From Methylosinus sp. Ce-a6 (GTDB lineage: Bacteria; Pseudomonadota; Alphaproteobacteria; Rhizobiales; Beijerinckiaceae), in contig NZ_BGJX01000004.1 of NCBI RefSeq assembly GCF_009811655.1, forward strand, positions 155,389-219,388: 64,000 nucleotides of DNA, in the 5' to 3' direction. Shown here piece after piece: positions 1 through 8,395 of this stretch. The notes below the pieces were generated by a model. That model had not been told where the DNA came from and ran no database searches. It worked only from the letters and a program-made list of their open reading frames with translations. The position numbers and the translations under genes were made by a program. Within the stretch, counting starts at the first letter, position 1. The number at the start of each line of letters is the position of its first letter.

Positions 1-2
1 CT

Positions 3-1175
3 TGGACGAGCTTCGGCCACATCAGCGATCGCGCCTTCACCTTCTCGGAGCCGTTCGATCCCGCCCTCCGGCCGACGACGGTCTCGACCAGCCCACGCGA
101 CTTCCATGTTTTCGGCACGGAGCCGCGCTACACGCTGCTGCTCGACACCGGTCCCGTGTCTCACAAGCTCATACTCGGCGGCCGCTACGTGCTCGAGGAC
201 GTGGACTTCGTCGTCGACCGGCTCACCTTGAAGACCGGCCGAACCGCGCGCCAGCGCGACTGGCGCTTCGACACCGACGCCTTCGCCGGCTACGCCAGCG
301 ATACGCTCGGCTTTTTCGAAGGCCGGCTGAAGATCACGCCGGGCGTGCGCTACGAGCATGTCGGCACGGTCTACCGCGACCGCCTCTCTCTCACAGGACA
401 ATCATTTCGCAACGTCGCAACGGAGTGGCTGCCGGGCGTCGACGTGGGCGTCGAGGCGACCGACTGGTTGTTCGCCTTCGCCAACGCCCACCGTTCTCTG
501 CGGCCGCCGCAAGTGGCGCAGGTGACGCGCGGCGGCGTGGTCGGCGCCGAGGTGGCGTGGAACTACGAGGCGGGCGTGCGCCTGACGCCGCTGCCGGAGG
601 TGGAAGCCACCGTCACCGGCTTCCGCATCGATTTCACGAACCAGATCGAGTTCGATCGCACCACCCAGCTCTTCCGCAATCTCGGCGCGACCGAGCACAA
701 TGGCGTCGAGCTGGAGGCGGGCTGGCGGCCGGAGCAGCTGCTGCCGGGCGTCTCGTTCAAGGCCGGCTATACCTATGTCGACGCCCGACAGCGCTCGGGC
801 GTTTTCGCCGGCAAGGAAGTTCCCTTCGCGTCGCCGCACCAGATCAGCCTGCGCGGCGGTTATACGATCGACGGCTACGATCTCGGCGTGACCGGCTATT
901 ACCAGAGCGCCGCTTTCACCGACGCCGCCAACACGGTGGCAGAGGATGTGACCGGCACGGTCGGAAAAATCCCCGGCTACTGGCTTTGGAACATGCAGCT
1001 CACCAAGGAGCTGGAGTTCGCCGAGCCGGGATTGCCGAGCCGCATCGTCATGGCGGCGACAATCAACAACATCTTCGATCAGGACTATTACTTCCGCGGG
1101 GTCGACACGAGTCCCGTCGGCCGCGTGCCGGGTCCCGGCCGCTCCTTCCTGATCAGCCTGAAAGCCGAGTTCTGA
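3..1175 (+). CDS. TonB-dependent siderophore receptor, C-terminal part (5' end outside window)
   Basis: The reading frame is open from base 3 and gives 390 residues ending in a terminal Phe (KAEF), the usual last residue of outer-membrane beta-barrels. Alternating aromatic and charged strands, the late segment with TINNIFDQDYYFRG, and the closing PGPGRSFLISLKAEF are typical of the last strands of FecA-like receptors. The plug domain and signal peptide lie upstream of the window. It is followed after 13 bases by the siderophore biosynthesis genes on the same strand, so it is probably the receptor for the ferric form of the product. The first internal Met (base 156) is not the true start, because the same frame continues upstream with receptor-like sequence. 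The substrate is inferred from context only. Confidence 0.88.
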   Translation, partial: WTSFGHISDRAFTFSEPFDPALRPTTVSTSPRDFHVFGTEPRYTLLLDTGPVSHKLILGGRYVLEDVDFVVDRLTLKTGRTARQRDWRFDTDAFAGYASDTLGFFEGRLKITPGVRYEHVGTVYRDRLSLTGQSFRNVATEWLPGVDVGVEATDWLFAFANAHRSLRPPQVAQVTRGGVVGAEVAWNYEAGVRLTPLPEVEATVTGFRIDFTNQIEFDRTTQLFRNLGATEHNGVELEAGWRPEQLLPGVSFKAGYTYVDARQRSGVFAGKEVPFASPHQISLRGGYTIDGYDLGVTGYYQSAAFTDAANTVAEDVTGTVGKIPGYWLWNMQLTKELEFAEPGLPSRIVMAATINNIFDQDYYFRGVDTSPVGRVPGPGRSFLISLKAEF

Positions 1176-1188
1176 CGGAGGGCCGCAG

Positions 1189-2388
1189 ATGTCCGACCTG
1201 ATCCTGCTCGCGCACGTCCCGACGGCGTCGGTGAACGAGGGTTTCCTGCCGGCGGCGAAGCGGCTCGGCCTGTCGGTGACGCTGCTCACCGATCATGCCG
1301 ACGCGCACCGGAAACATTTCGGCCGGCCCGGCCTGCCGGCGTATCCGGACGAAATCTTCGCTTGCGACGTGTTCAACCCGGTCGCCGTCATCGAGAGGAT
1401 CAGCGATCTCCGCGCCGACGCCGTCTTCTCGAACAGCGACCATTTGCAGACGAGCGCCGCCATCGCCGCACAATATTTCGGGCTGCCCGGGAAAGATTGG
1501 CGCGTCGCCTATCGCGCCAAGAACAAGGCGGAAATGCGCCGCTTCGCGGCTGCGCAGGGCGCGCACGCTCTGTGGCACGCGGTTCTCTCAAGCGAGTCGG
1601 ATGTGAGCGGGGCGACGAATACGCCGTTTCCCTGCGTCGTCAAGCCACGTGAAGGCGTCGGCAGTCAGCTCGTGCGATTGGTCGAGAACGCGCGAGAGCT
1701 CGAGGACTACTGCCGCGCCGTGTGGCTCGAGCAGCCGGGACGCGCCTTGCTGATCGAGGAATATGTCAGCGGCGGCCTCCACACGCTGGAGACGCTCGGG
1801 GACGGGACCAATATCCGGGCCATCGGCGGTTTTCGCGTGACGCTGGCCGAGCCGCCACACTTTGTCGAGCTCGAAGCCGAGTGGGGCGACTGGCTCACAG
1901 CCGAGCAGAACGCGTCCGTGCTCCGCCAGATCGAGGCGTTCGGCGTAGGCTTCGGCTCCTGCCACACGGAATTCGTGCTCACGGAGGCAGGACCACGGCT
2001 CATAGAGATCAATTACCGCACTGTGGGCGATCAGCGGGAGTTCCTGCTCGAGGAAGCCTTGGGCTTCCCGCTGTTCGAGACCATTCTGCGGCTGCATCTC
2101 GGCGAGCCGCTGCCAAAGCTCGATCTCCCGAGCCGGGCGGCCGCGATGCGCTACGTCGTCGCCGATAGAGCCGGCGAGCTGATCGCCGCGCCCGACGAGT
2201 TCGCTGAAACCAAAAACGGCGTTCGATTGAGCTACCGGGCGTTGCGCCGATCCGGCGACAGGGTGTCCGTCACGAACTCCAACAAGGACTACCTCGGCGT
2301 CCTGAGCGCCAGCGCGCCGGATTCCGCGAGCCTCGCCGCTGCGATGGCGGCCGCCGGGACGCGGCTCGGCTGGGAGATCCGCTCGTGA
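1189..2388 (+). CDS. ATP-grasp ligase of the siderophore cluster
   Basis: A 399-residue protein with an ATP-grasp fold: an N-terminal Rossmann-like part, the nucleotide-binding Lys in KPREGVGSQ (residues 152-160), the EEYV segment (190-193) and the metal-binding acidic pair in TEFVLTEAGPRLIEINYR (260-277, Glu261, Glu273, Asn275). Such enzymes join a carboxylate to an amine or thiol through an acyl phosphate. The start at 1189 is supported by GGAGGG at 1177-1182. Its stop overlaps the GTG start of the next gene, so it belongs to the operon. In staphyloferrin B clusters a third IucA/IucC enzyme does the remaining condensation; this ligase may fill that role here (inference). A resistance or peptide-tailoring role cannot be excluded. 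Confidence 0.85.
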   Translation: MSDLILLAHVPTASVNEGFLPAAKRLGLSVTLLTDHADAHRKHFGRPGLPAYPDEIFACDVFNPVAVIERISDLRADAVFSNSDHLQTSAAIAAQYFGLPGKDWRVAYRAKNKAEMRRFAAAQGAHALWHAVLSSESDVSGATNTPFPCVVKPREGVGSQLVRLVENARELEDYCRAVWLEQPGRALLIEEYVSGGLHTLETLGDGTNIRAIGGFRVTLAEPPHFVELEAEWGDWLTAEQNASVLRQIEAFGVGFGSCHTEFVLTEAGPRLIEINYRTVGDQREFLLEEALGFPLFETILRLHLGEPLPKLDLPSRAAAMRYVVADRAGELIAAPDEFAETKNGVRLSYRALRRSGDRVSVTNSNKDYLGVLSASAPDSASLAAAMAAAGTRLGWEIRS

Positions 2389-4178
2389 ACGCCCATGCGC
2401 AAACCGGCGGACGCGTCACATCGACAGCGCCGGCCTATCTCTGCCGGCGCGTGCTCGACGCCTTCCTGCGCGAAGACATTCGCTCCTGCGTCAGCCGAGG
2501 GCGGGTGTTTTCGGGAAGCGAGACGCCCTTCGCGTCGTCGCTCGCCCCCGATCTTTTGGAAGGGCTTTGGCTTCGAATGGGCGATCTCGGCCTGTGGCTC
2601 GCGGTGGAGCCCTGCCAATTCATGCAGGATTGGCGCGTGCGCGCGCTGCCGGCGGTCTGGATCGCGGGGCAGGACGCCGTCGCCTTACATTCCCTTGCCG
2701 AAATCCTGGAGCGGTTTCGCGACGGGCTCGATGAGGAAAGCCGAAGCCTCCATGCTGCATTCGCAGAGGAGTGCCTCCTCGCCCAGGAGCATGGCGCCCT
2801 TTGCGACGCCGAACGCGCCCGTTCGTTCTCCTCGCCCGTCGAAGCGGCGGCGGACTGGCCCGCGTGGGCGCGCAGCCTGCTGCGGCACGATCGGCTCGCC
2901 TCTTTTCACGACCACCCGTTCTATCCGACGGCGCGCGCCAAGCTCGGCTTCTCGGCCGCCGACTTGCGCGCCTACGCGCCGGAATTCCAACCGGTCTTCG
3001 CTCTGCGGTGGCTGGCTGTCCCGCGCGCCCTCTACGACGGCGGCGAGCTTCCGGGCGACATTCGCCCGAGCTTCGCCGATGTCGGTCTCGATGAAGAACA
3101 GGGTCGGGATCGCGTGCTGCTGCCCGTTCATCCGGCGCTATGGGACAAGGGCCTCGACGTGTTTCTCGCCGAGAGCGGCTTGGCCAGCTCCGTCGTGAAG
3201 GCGCCGGCGCCTCGGCTCGAAGTTACGCCGACCCTCTCTGTGCGCACCGTGGCGCCTCTCGCCTGCCCCGCGCAGCATATCAAGCTGCCGCTCGCCATGC
3301 GCACCCTCGGCGCGCGCAATCTGCGCACGATCAAGCCCTCGACCATCGCCGACGGCGCCGCGATGCAGAAGATATTGGCCGCGATCGTCGCCGATACGCC
3401 GGAACTCGCGTCACGGCTTCTGCTCACGGACGAGGACGTCGGCGCCACGGTCGCCGGCCAGACCTTCCTCGGCTTCATTTTACGGCGCTACCCGAGCTCT
3501 CTTCGCGACGAGGAGGTCGCTCCCGTGGCGGCGTTGGCCGCCCCGGCTGCGGATGGGCGGCTCGTCGTCGAGGAGCTGGCCGAACGGTTCTACGGCGGCG
3601 ATCTTACCGCCCTGTTCGACGACTATCTCGACCTGACCTTGCGCCTGCATCTGACATTGTGGGTTCGTTACGGCGTGGCGCTCGAGTCGAATCAGCAGAA
3701 TTCGCTCGTCGTGTTCTCGTCCACGGAGCCGCTGCGCCTGCTGCTCAAGGACAACGACGCCGCGCGGGTGCATGGGCGCGCCCTGAGCGCCCGCCGGCCG
3801 GACCTCGCTCATCGCATCGACGCCATTCGCGACGCGCGCATCATCGTCGCCGACGAGACGCCGCTCGCGCAGATGTTCATCACCATCACGCTCCAGCTCA
3901 ACATTGCTGTTCTGGTGGAAGCTCTGGCCGATGTCGGACGCGCCGACCGCGAGGCGCTCTATGAGCGGTTGAGCCGAGCCGTGGCGAAGGTTCTCGACCG
4001 GCTCGCCGCCGAAGGCGACGATGTCGCTCTCGCGCGTCGGGCTCTGCTCGAGGCCGACCGCCTGCCGCTGAAGCTCTTGCTCCGCGCCGCCACATTGGAA
4101 AGCAAGGCGCAGACGGGATCGACCGACGTGAACAAGTTCTACGGCGCGACGGCGCCGAATTTCTCGAGGCGGCCATGA
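2385..4178 (+). CDS. NIS siderophore synthetase, IucA/IucC family (first copy)
   Basis: A 597-residue protein, the normal family length, that condenses a carboxylate (citrate or a citryl intermediate) with an amine using ATP through an acyl adenylate. Visible motifs are HPFYPTARAKLG (177-188), LPVHP (246-250), the KLPLAMRTLGARN segment (300-312) and ESNQQNSLV (434-442), all matching the catalytic fold and FhuF-like C-terminal part of the family. The late motif reads LLLKDND (452-458) where many relatives, including the second copy here, have RDFEG. The GTG start overlaps the upstream stop (GTGA). Placed before the MFS exporter and second synthetase, it occupies the position of sbnC in the staphyloferrin B order. 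The exact substrate cannot be read from sequence. Confidence 0.92.
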   Translation: MNAHAQTGGRVTSTAPAYLCRRVLDAFLREDIRSCVSRGRVFSGSETPFASSLAPDLLEGLWLRMGDLGLWLAVEPCQFMQDWRVRALPAVWIAGQDAVALHSLAEILERFRDGLDEESRSLHAAFAEECLLAQEHGALCDAERARSFSSPVEAAADWPAWARSLLRHDRLASFHDHPFYPTARAKLGFSAADLRAYAPEFQPVFALRWLAVPRALYDGGELPGDIRPSFADVGLDEEQGRDRVLLPVHPALWDKGLDVFLAESGLASSVVKAPAPRLEVTPTLSVRTVAPLACPAQHIKLPLAMRTLGARNLRTIKPSTIADGAAMQKILAAIVADTPELASRLLLTDEDVGATVAGQTFLGFILRRYPSSLRDEEVAPVAALAAPAADGRLVVEELAERFYGGDLTALFDDYLDLTLRLHLTLWVRYGVALESNQQNSLVVFSSTEPLRLLLKDNDAARVHGRALSARRPDLAHRIDAIRDARIIVADETPLAQMFITITLQLNIAVLVEALADVGRADREALYERLSRAVAKVLDRLAAEGDDVALARRALLEADRLPLKLLLRAATLESKAQTGSTDVNKFYGATAPNFSRRP

Positions 4179-5362
4179 GCGGCCGCGCCCTGTCGGCCGC
4201 AGTGGCCATCGGCCATTTCACCGCCGCTTTCGCCGCGCTCGGCATGCCGCCGTTCTTTCCGCTCATCTTCAGCCGGTCGCTGCACAGCGATGCGAGCTAT
4301 CTCGCCGGTTTCGCCTATGTTCTGCCGCCCCTCATGACGGCGTTGAGCGGTCCGTGGTGGGGAGCGCTCGCCGATCGCTTCGGCAAGAAAGCGTTGCTCT
4401 TGCGCGCGCAGCTCGGGCTATCGGCGAGCTTCCTCCTGGCGGGCTTCGCCGAGAGCGCGCCGATGTTTCTCGCGGCGCTCGCCTTCCAGGGCCTGTTCGG
4501 CGGCACATTCGCCGCCTCGAACGCCTATCTCGCCACCGTGCTCCAGGGCCAGGGCCTGGCGCGCACGCTGACGCTCCTGCAGGGCTCGGCGCGAGCTGCG
4601 ATGGTGATCGCTCCGGCGGCGCTCGGCGCGTTCATGGCGGCCGATTCGCCGATCGAGCTCTATCGCTATCTCGCTCTGCTGCCCTTGGGCGCGGCCCTCG
4701 TCGTGGGATGCCTGCCCTCGTCGGAAGCGCCGCCGCCGAAAGCCGCCGAGGACAGGACGATCGACATCGCCCCGGCGCTGCGCCGCCTCGCTGCGCTCCA
4801 GTTCGCCTTCGCCTTCGGCACGGTGGTGACCTTCCCCTATTTCGTGCCCTTCGCGCAGGCTCGGCTCGGCGGCGGCTCGCCGGCTCTCGCGGGCGTTCTG
4901 TTCGGCCTGCCGCATCTCGTCTACCTCGTGAGCGCCGCCCCGCTCGGCCTTCGTCTCGCGCGCAGGAGCCCGCGGTCGACGCTCGCCGCCGCCTTTCTGC
5001 TGTTCGCCGCGAGCCTCGCGGGCCAGGCGTTCTCGGGCGGCCCGACCACGCTTTGCCTTTGGCGAGTGGTCATGGGCCTCGCGATGACGGCCGGATTTAT
5101 CGGCTTGCATGGCGCCGTCGCCGAAATCGCCGGCGCCGCAAACGCCGGCCGCGTCTTCGGCTGGCTCGACAGCGCCTCGAAATGGGGCGGCGTCGGAGCC
5201 GGCGTGGTCGCCGGCTTCGCCGCGGACGCGTTCGGAAACGGCGCTCCCCTGCTCGCCGGGGCGCTCGCCCTCACCCTGTCGGCGGCGGCCGTTCTTTGGG
5301 CTGGCTCCGGCGCCGTCCATCGAGACTTCTTTCGCTTGGAGAAATTGCGTCATGATCGTTGA
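4175..5362 (+). CDS. MFS transporter, probable siderophore exporter
   Basis: A 395-residue protein with about 12 hydrophobic helices. The MFS loop motif after the second helix is visible as WWGALADRFGKK (near residue 60-72). The family moves small molecules using the proton gradient; family members inside NIS clusters (SbnD-like) export the finished chelator. It starts in an ATGA overlap with the first synthetase and its own end overlaps the next synthetase by 11 bases, so it is translationally coupled to both. The inner-membrane location is clear from composition; the cargo is inferred from the cluster. Confidence 0.9.
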   Translation: MSGRALSAAVAIGHFTAAFAALGMPPFFPLIFSRSLHSDASYLAGFAYVLPPLMTALSGPWWGALADRFGKKALLLRAQLGLSASFLLAGFAESAPMFLAALAFQGLFGGTFAASNAYLATVLQGQGLARTLTLLQGSARAAMVIAPAALGAFMAADSPIELYRYLALLPLGAALVVGCLPSSEAPPPKAAEDRTIDIAPALRRLAALQFAFAFGTVVTFPYFVPFAQARLGGGSPALAGVLFGLPHLVYLVSAAPLGLRLARRSPRSTLAAAFLLFAASLAGQAFSGGPTTLCLWRVVMGLAMTAGFIGLHGAVAEIAGAANAGRVFGWLDSASKWGGVGAGVVAGFAADAFGNGAPLLAGALALTLSAAAVLWAGSGAVHRDFFRLEKLRHDR

Positions 5363-7172
5363 CACAGCGCGCGCGAGGTCGCGAGCTCCGACCGTTCACG
5401 CGGAAGCGGGTCTGCACGCTCTTCAGACCTTGCTCAACTGCTATTGCCGCGAGCTCGCCTTTCGCGAGGGACATGCGAGCTTCGGCTCGCCCTTCGAACA
5501 GAACGACTGGCCTTTGGCTCTGAAAGCGGCGCTCCTCGGCGGACCGGCCCTGCACCTCGTTCTGCCGCACGCGAAGGCGCGCCTCGTCGCCGCCGTCGAT
5601 CGTCCGCTCCCCCTCGCCCGCTTGCGATTGCGCTCGGCGCTCTTTGTCCGGACCGAAGGACGCGCCTGGGCGCCGCTCGACTGGCGGGAATTCGCCGCTC
5701 TGCTGCTGCGCGAGCTGTCCTTGCGTGAAGGCGTCCCGGTCAACGACGAACTCTCGACGCAAATAGGCGACAGCGTCGAGACGGTGGCCGCCATACTGAC
5801 GCAGAGGAGCCGGCCGCCGGAAGCCGGCGATCCGCTCGCGCTATACGCGGAATCCGAGCAGGCCCTCCTCGTCGGTCACTCCTTCCATCCCGCGCCGAAG
5901 AGCAGGCAAGGATTCAGCGAGGAGGATCGCCGCCTCTACTCGCCCGAGCTGCGCGTCCGCTTCCCGTTGCGCTGGTTCGCCGTGCGCCGCGACCGGCTGC
6001 TTCAGCGCTCTCTTCTCTCGTCGAGCGCCGACGCCGCCGTGGCCGCTCACGCCCCAGTGGAGGTGGGGCCGGAATGGGCCCTCGTTCCCACGCATCCCTG
6101 GCAGGGCCGCCACGCGCTCGGTCAGCCCGCGGTGCGGCGAGCGATCGAGCAAGGCGCGATCCGCGACCTCGGTCCATTGGGGCCGGAATATATCCCGACC
6201 TCGTCGCTGCGGACGCTGTTCCATCCGACCAACCCATTCTTCTTCAAGCTGTCGCTGCATGTCCGCATCACCAATTGCCTGCGCAAGAACGCGCATTACG
6301 AGCTCGACGGAGCGGTCGAGGTGACTCGCCTCTGGCGCGAGATCCAACCGCGTTTCGCCGAGGCGTTTCCCGATTTGCGCGTGCTGGAGGAGCCGGCCTT
6401 CCTCACCGTGGATCTGCCGGAAGCGGCGGCCGACGGGCGCACGGCGGTCAACGAGACCTTCGGCCTCATCTTGAGGGACGGCGTGCAGGGGATCGCGGCC
6501 GAGGGCGCGGCTCCGCTCCTGGCGGCCGCGCTGTTCGCCGACATCGACGCGGGGGTCCAACGCGCCTGCGACTTGTGCCGCGACATCGCCCTTCGCGAGC
6601 GCATGTCCTATGCGGCGGCGGCCGAGGCATGGTTCGCCGCCTATGTCGAGCGCCTCGCGCCGCCCGTTCTCCACGCCCTCTTCGCGCATGGCGTCGTGTT
6701 CGAACCTCATTTGCAGAACACGTTGGTCGCCGTGCGGGACGGCTGGCCGTCGCAGATCGTGTTGCGCGACTTCGAGGGCGTGAAGCTCATCGAGGGTCGC
6801 TTCGATCGGGCGGCGATCGCGCATCTTTCTCCGCGCGCCCGCGAGGCTCTTTCATATGACGAGCAACGCGGGTGGAGCCGCGTCGCCTATTGCCTCTTCG
6901 TCAACCAGATCGGCGAAGCGGTCGAGTGTCTCGCCGCAGGCGATCACGCGCTCGGGGAACGATTGTGGCGCATTCTGCATCACGAATTGAAACGCTACCA
7001 GGCCCATTACGGCTCCGCGGGATCGCGCGAACGCCTCGCGGAATTTCTCGCGGGCGCGCCGCTGCCGGCGAAAACCAACCTCCTCGGCCGCGTCGCCAAG
7101 CAGGCCGACCGGCTCTTCGGCTATGCGCCGCTCGCCAATCCTTTCGTTCAGGAGCCGGCGTCATGGATGTGA
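5352..7172 (+). CDS. NIS siderophore synthetase, IucA/IucC family (second copy)
   Basis: A 606-residue IucA/IucC enzyme with canonical motifs: GHSFHPAPKSRQGF (175-188), VPTHPWQ (245-251), PTSSLRTL (282-289), KLSLHVRITNCLRKN (299-313), FEPHLQNTLV (450-459) and LRDFEGVKL (471-479). It forms an amide or ester between citrate and an amine through an adenylate. The ATG at 5352 was chosen because homology-like sequence starts just after it and it overlaps the exporter stop by 11 bases; the longer frame upstream (from 5109) reads only antisense-like composition of the exporter. It corresponds in order to sbnE. Its 3' end overlaps the decarboxylase start by 10 bases. Confidence 0.93.
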   Translation: MIVDTARARSRAPTVHAEAGLHALQTLLNCYCRELAFREGHASFGSPFEQNDWPLALKAALLGGPALHLVLPHAKARLVAAVDRPLPLARLRLRSALFVRTEGRAWAPLDWREFAALLLRELSLREGVPVNDELSTQIGDSVETVAAILTQRSRPPEAGDPLALYAESEQALLVGHSFHPAPKSRQGFSEEDRRLYSPELRVRFPLRWFAVRRDRLLQRSLLSSSADAAVAAHAPVEVGPEWALVPTHPWQGRHALGQPAVRRAIEQGAIRDLGPLGPEYIPTSSLRTLFHPTNPFFFKLSLHVRITNCLRKNAHYELDGAVEVTRLWREIQPRFAEAFPDLRVLEEPAFLTVDLPEAAADGRTAVNETFGLILRDGVQGIAAEGAAPLLAAALFADIDAGVQRACDLCRDIALRERMSYAAAAEAWFAAYVERLAPPVLHALFAHGVVFEPHLQNTLVAVRDGWPSQIVLRDFEGVKLIEGRFDRAAIAHLSPRAREALSYDEQRGWSRVAYCLFVNQIGEAVECLAAGDHALGERLWRILHHELKRYQAHYGSAGSRERLAEFLAGAPLPAKTNLLGRVAKQADRLFGYAPLANPFVQEPASWM

Positions 7173-8395
7173 GCTGGGACCGGCTGAGCGCGGCCGCGCT
7201 CGGCGCCAAAGCCGCGGCCGATGGCCCGTGGTGCGGCTATATCTACGATCTCGAGGCGCTGCGCCGGCACGCGCGCCGCCTCGTCGCGAGCCTGCCGCCG
7301 AATTGCGAATTATTCTACGCCGTGAAGGCCAATTCGGAAGCCCCCGTTCTGGAAGCTTTGCATCACGTGGTCGCAGGATTCGAGGTCGCGTCCGGCGGCG
7401 AGCTCGCCTTTGTGCGCGGGCGCTTCCCCCATGCGCCGCTCGTGTTCGGCGGCCCCGGCAAGACCGACGCCGAGCTCGAGGCGGCGCTCGCCATGGGAGT
7501 GGAGCGAGTCCATGTCGAGAGTCGGAGCGAGCTCGAGCGCCTCGCCTATTTCGCTCGTCGGCGCGGCCTCGCGCAGGCGATCCTTCTGCGGATCAACCTG
7601 CCCTTGCCCGCGATGCCCGACGCGCCGCTCGCAATGGGAGGGCGCGCCACGCCTTTCGGCATCGACGTTTCGCTCCTGCCGGATTGCCTGGCCTGGCTTC
7701 GCGACCGCCCGGAGCTGCGGCTCGCGGGTTTCCACCTTCATCTGATGTCGGGGCAGCTCGAGGCGGCGAAGCGCCTCGAGCTCGTCGAGACCTGCTTGCG
7801 CGCCGTGCGGGACTGGCGCGAACGCTACGCTCTCGAGATCGACGATGTGAATCTCGGCGGCGGCATGGGAGTCAACTACCGCGATCCGGCGCGTCAGTTC
7901 GACTGGGAAACATTCGCGCGCGGCCTTCGCCGCGTCGTCGAACGCAACCGAATGGAAGACTGGCGCATACGCTTCGAGCCGGGTCGCTATGTCGCGGCGG
8001 CCTGCGGCGTCTACGCAATGGAGGTTTTGGACATCAAGCGCACGTTCGGGCGCACATTCGTCGTGGGACGCGGCGGAACCCATCATTTCCGCACTCCCTA
8101 CGCCCAAGGCCACAGCCATCCCTTTCGCGTGCTGCCGGTGGATGGCTGGGCGCGTCCCTACCCGCGCTTGGAGGCGGCGGCGGAGCCGGTGACAGTGGTC
8201 GGCCAACTCTGCACGCCCAAAGACGTTCTGGCGAGCGAGGCGATGGTCGATCGCGTTCGGCTCGGCGACCTTCTGCTGTTCCCTTACGCCGGCGCCTATG
8301 CGTGGCACATCTCTCACCATGATTTCCTGCGCCATCCGCATCCCGATCATATTTTTCTCCCGACGCAGGAGGCGCTCGATGTTGCGGCGGAATGA
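7163..8395 (+). CDS. PLP-dependent fold-III decarboxylase (SbnH/diaminopimelate decarboxylase type)
   Basis: A 410-residue alanine-racemase-fold decarboxylase. The PLP lysine is in FYAVKAN (Lys55), followed by FEVASGGELA, the substrate-side HLHLMSGQ, the glycine-rich NLGGGMGVNY, the phosphate-binding FEPGRYV and the active-site Cys in GQLCTPKDVLAS. In staphyloferrin B synthesis the homologous SbnH decarboxylates a citryl-diaminopropionate intermediate; in rhizoferrin clusters a relative makes putrescine from ornithine. Either role fits here. The start at 7163 lies 10 bases inside the preceding gene; the longer upstream frame has no protein-like content. It overlaps the aldolase gene by 17 bases. 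Confidence 0.9.
   Translation: MDVSWDRLSAAALGAKAAADGPWCGYIYDLEALRRHARRLVASLPPNCELFYAVKANSEAPVLEALHHVVAGFEVASGGELAFVRGRFPHAPLVFGGPGKTDAELEAALAMGVERVHVESRSELERLAYFARRRGLAQAILLRINLPLPAMPDAPLAMGGRATPFGIDVSLLPDCLAWLRDRPELRLAGFHLHLMSGQLEAAKRLELVETCLRAVRDWRERYALEIDDVNLGGGMGVNYRDPARQFDWETFARGLRRVVERNRMEDWRIRFEPGRYVAAACGVYAMEVLDIKRTFGRTFVVGRGGTHHFRTPYAQGHSHPFRVLPVDGWARPYPRLEAAAEPVTVVGQLCTPKDVLASEAMVDRVRLGDLLLFPYAGAYAWHISHHDFLRHPHPDHIFLPTQEALDVAAE

Noticed and set aside
2..1201. 399-codon open frame over the receptor fragment
   Set aside because: It is arginine/proline/alanine-rich without any motif and overlaps the receptor frame, whose sequence is clearly protein-like.
5109..5351. N-terminal extension of the second IucA/IucC gene
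   Set aside because: The extra 81 codons lie inside the exporter gene in another frame, are Pro/Ser/Arg-rich, and are not needed for the family length.
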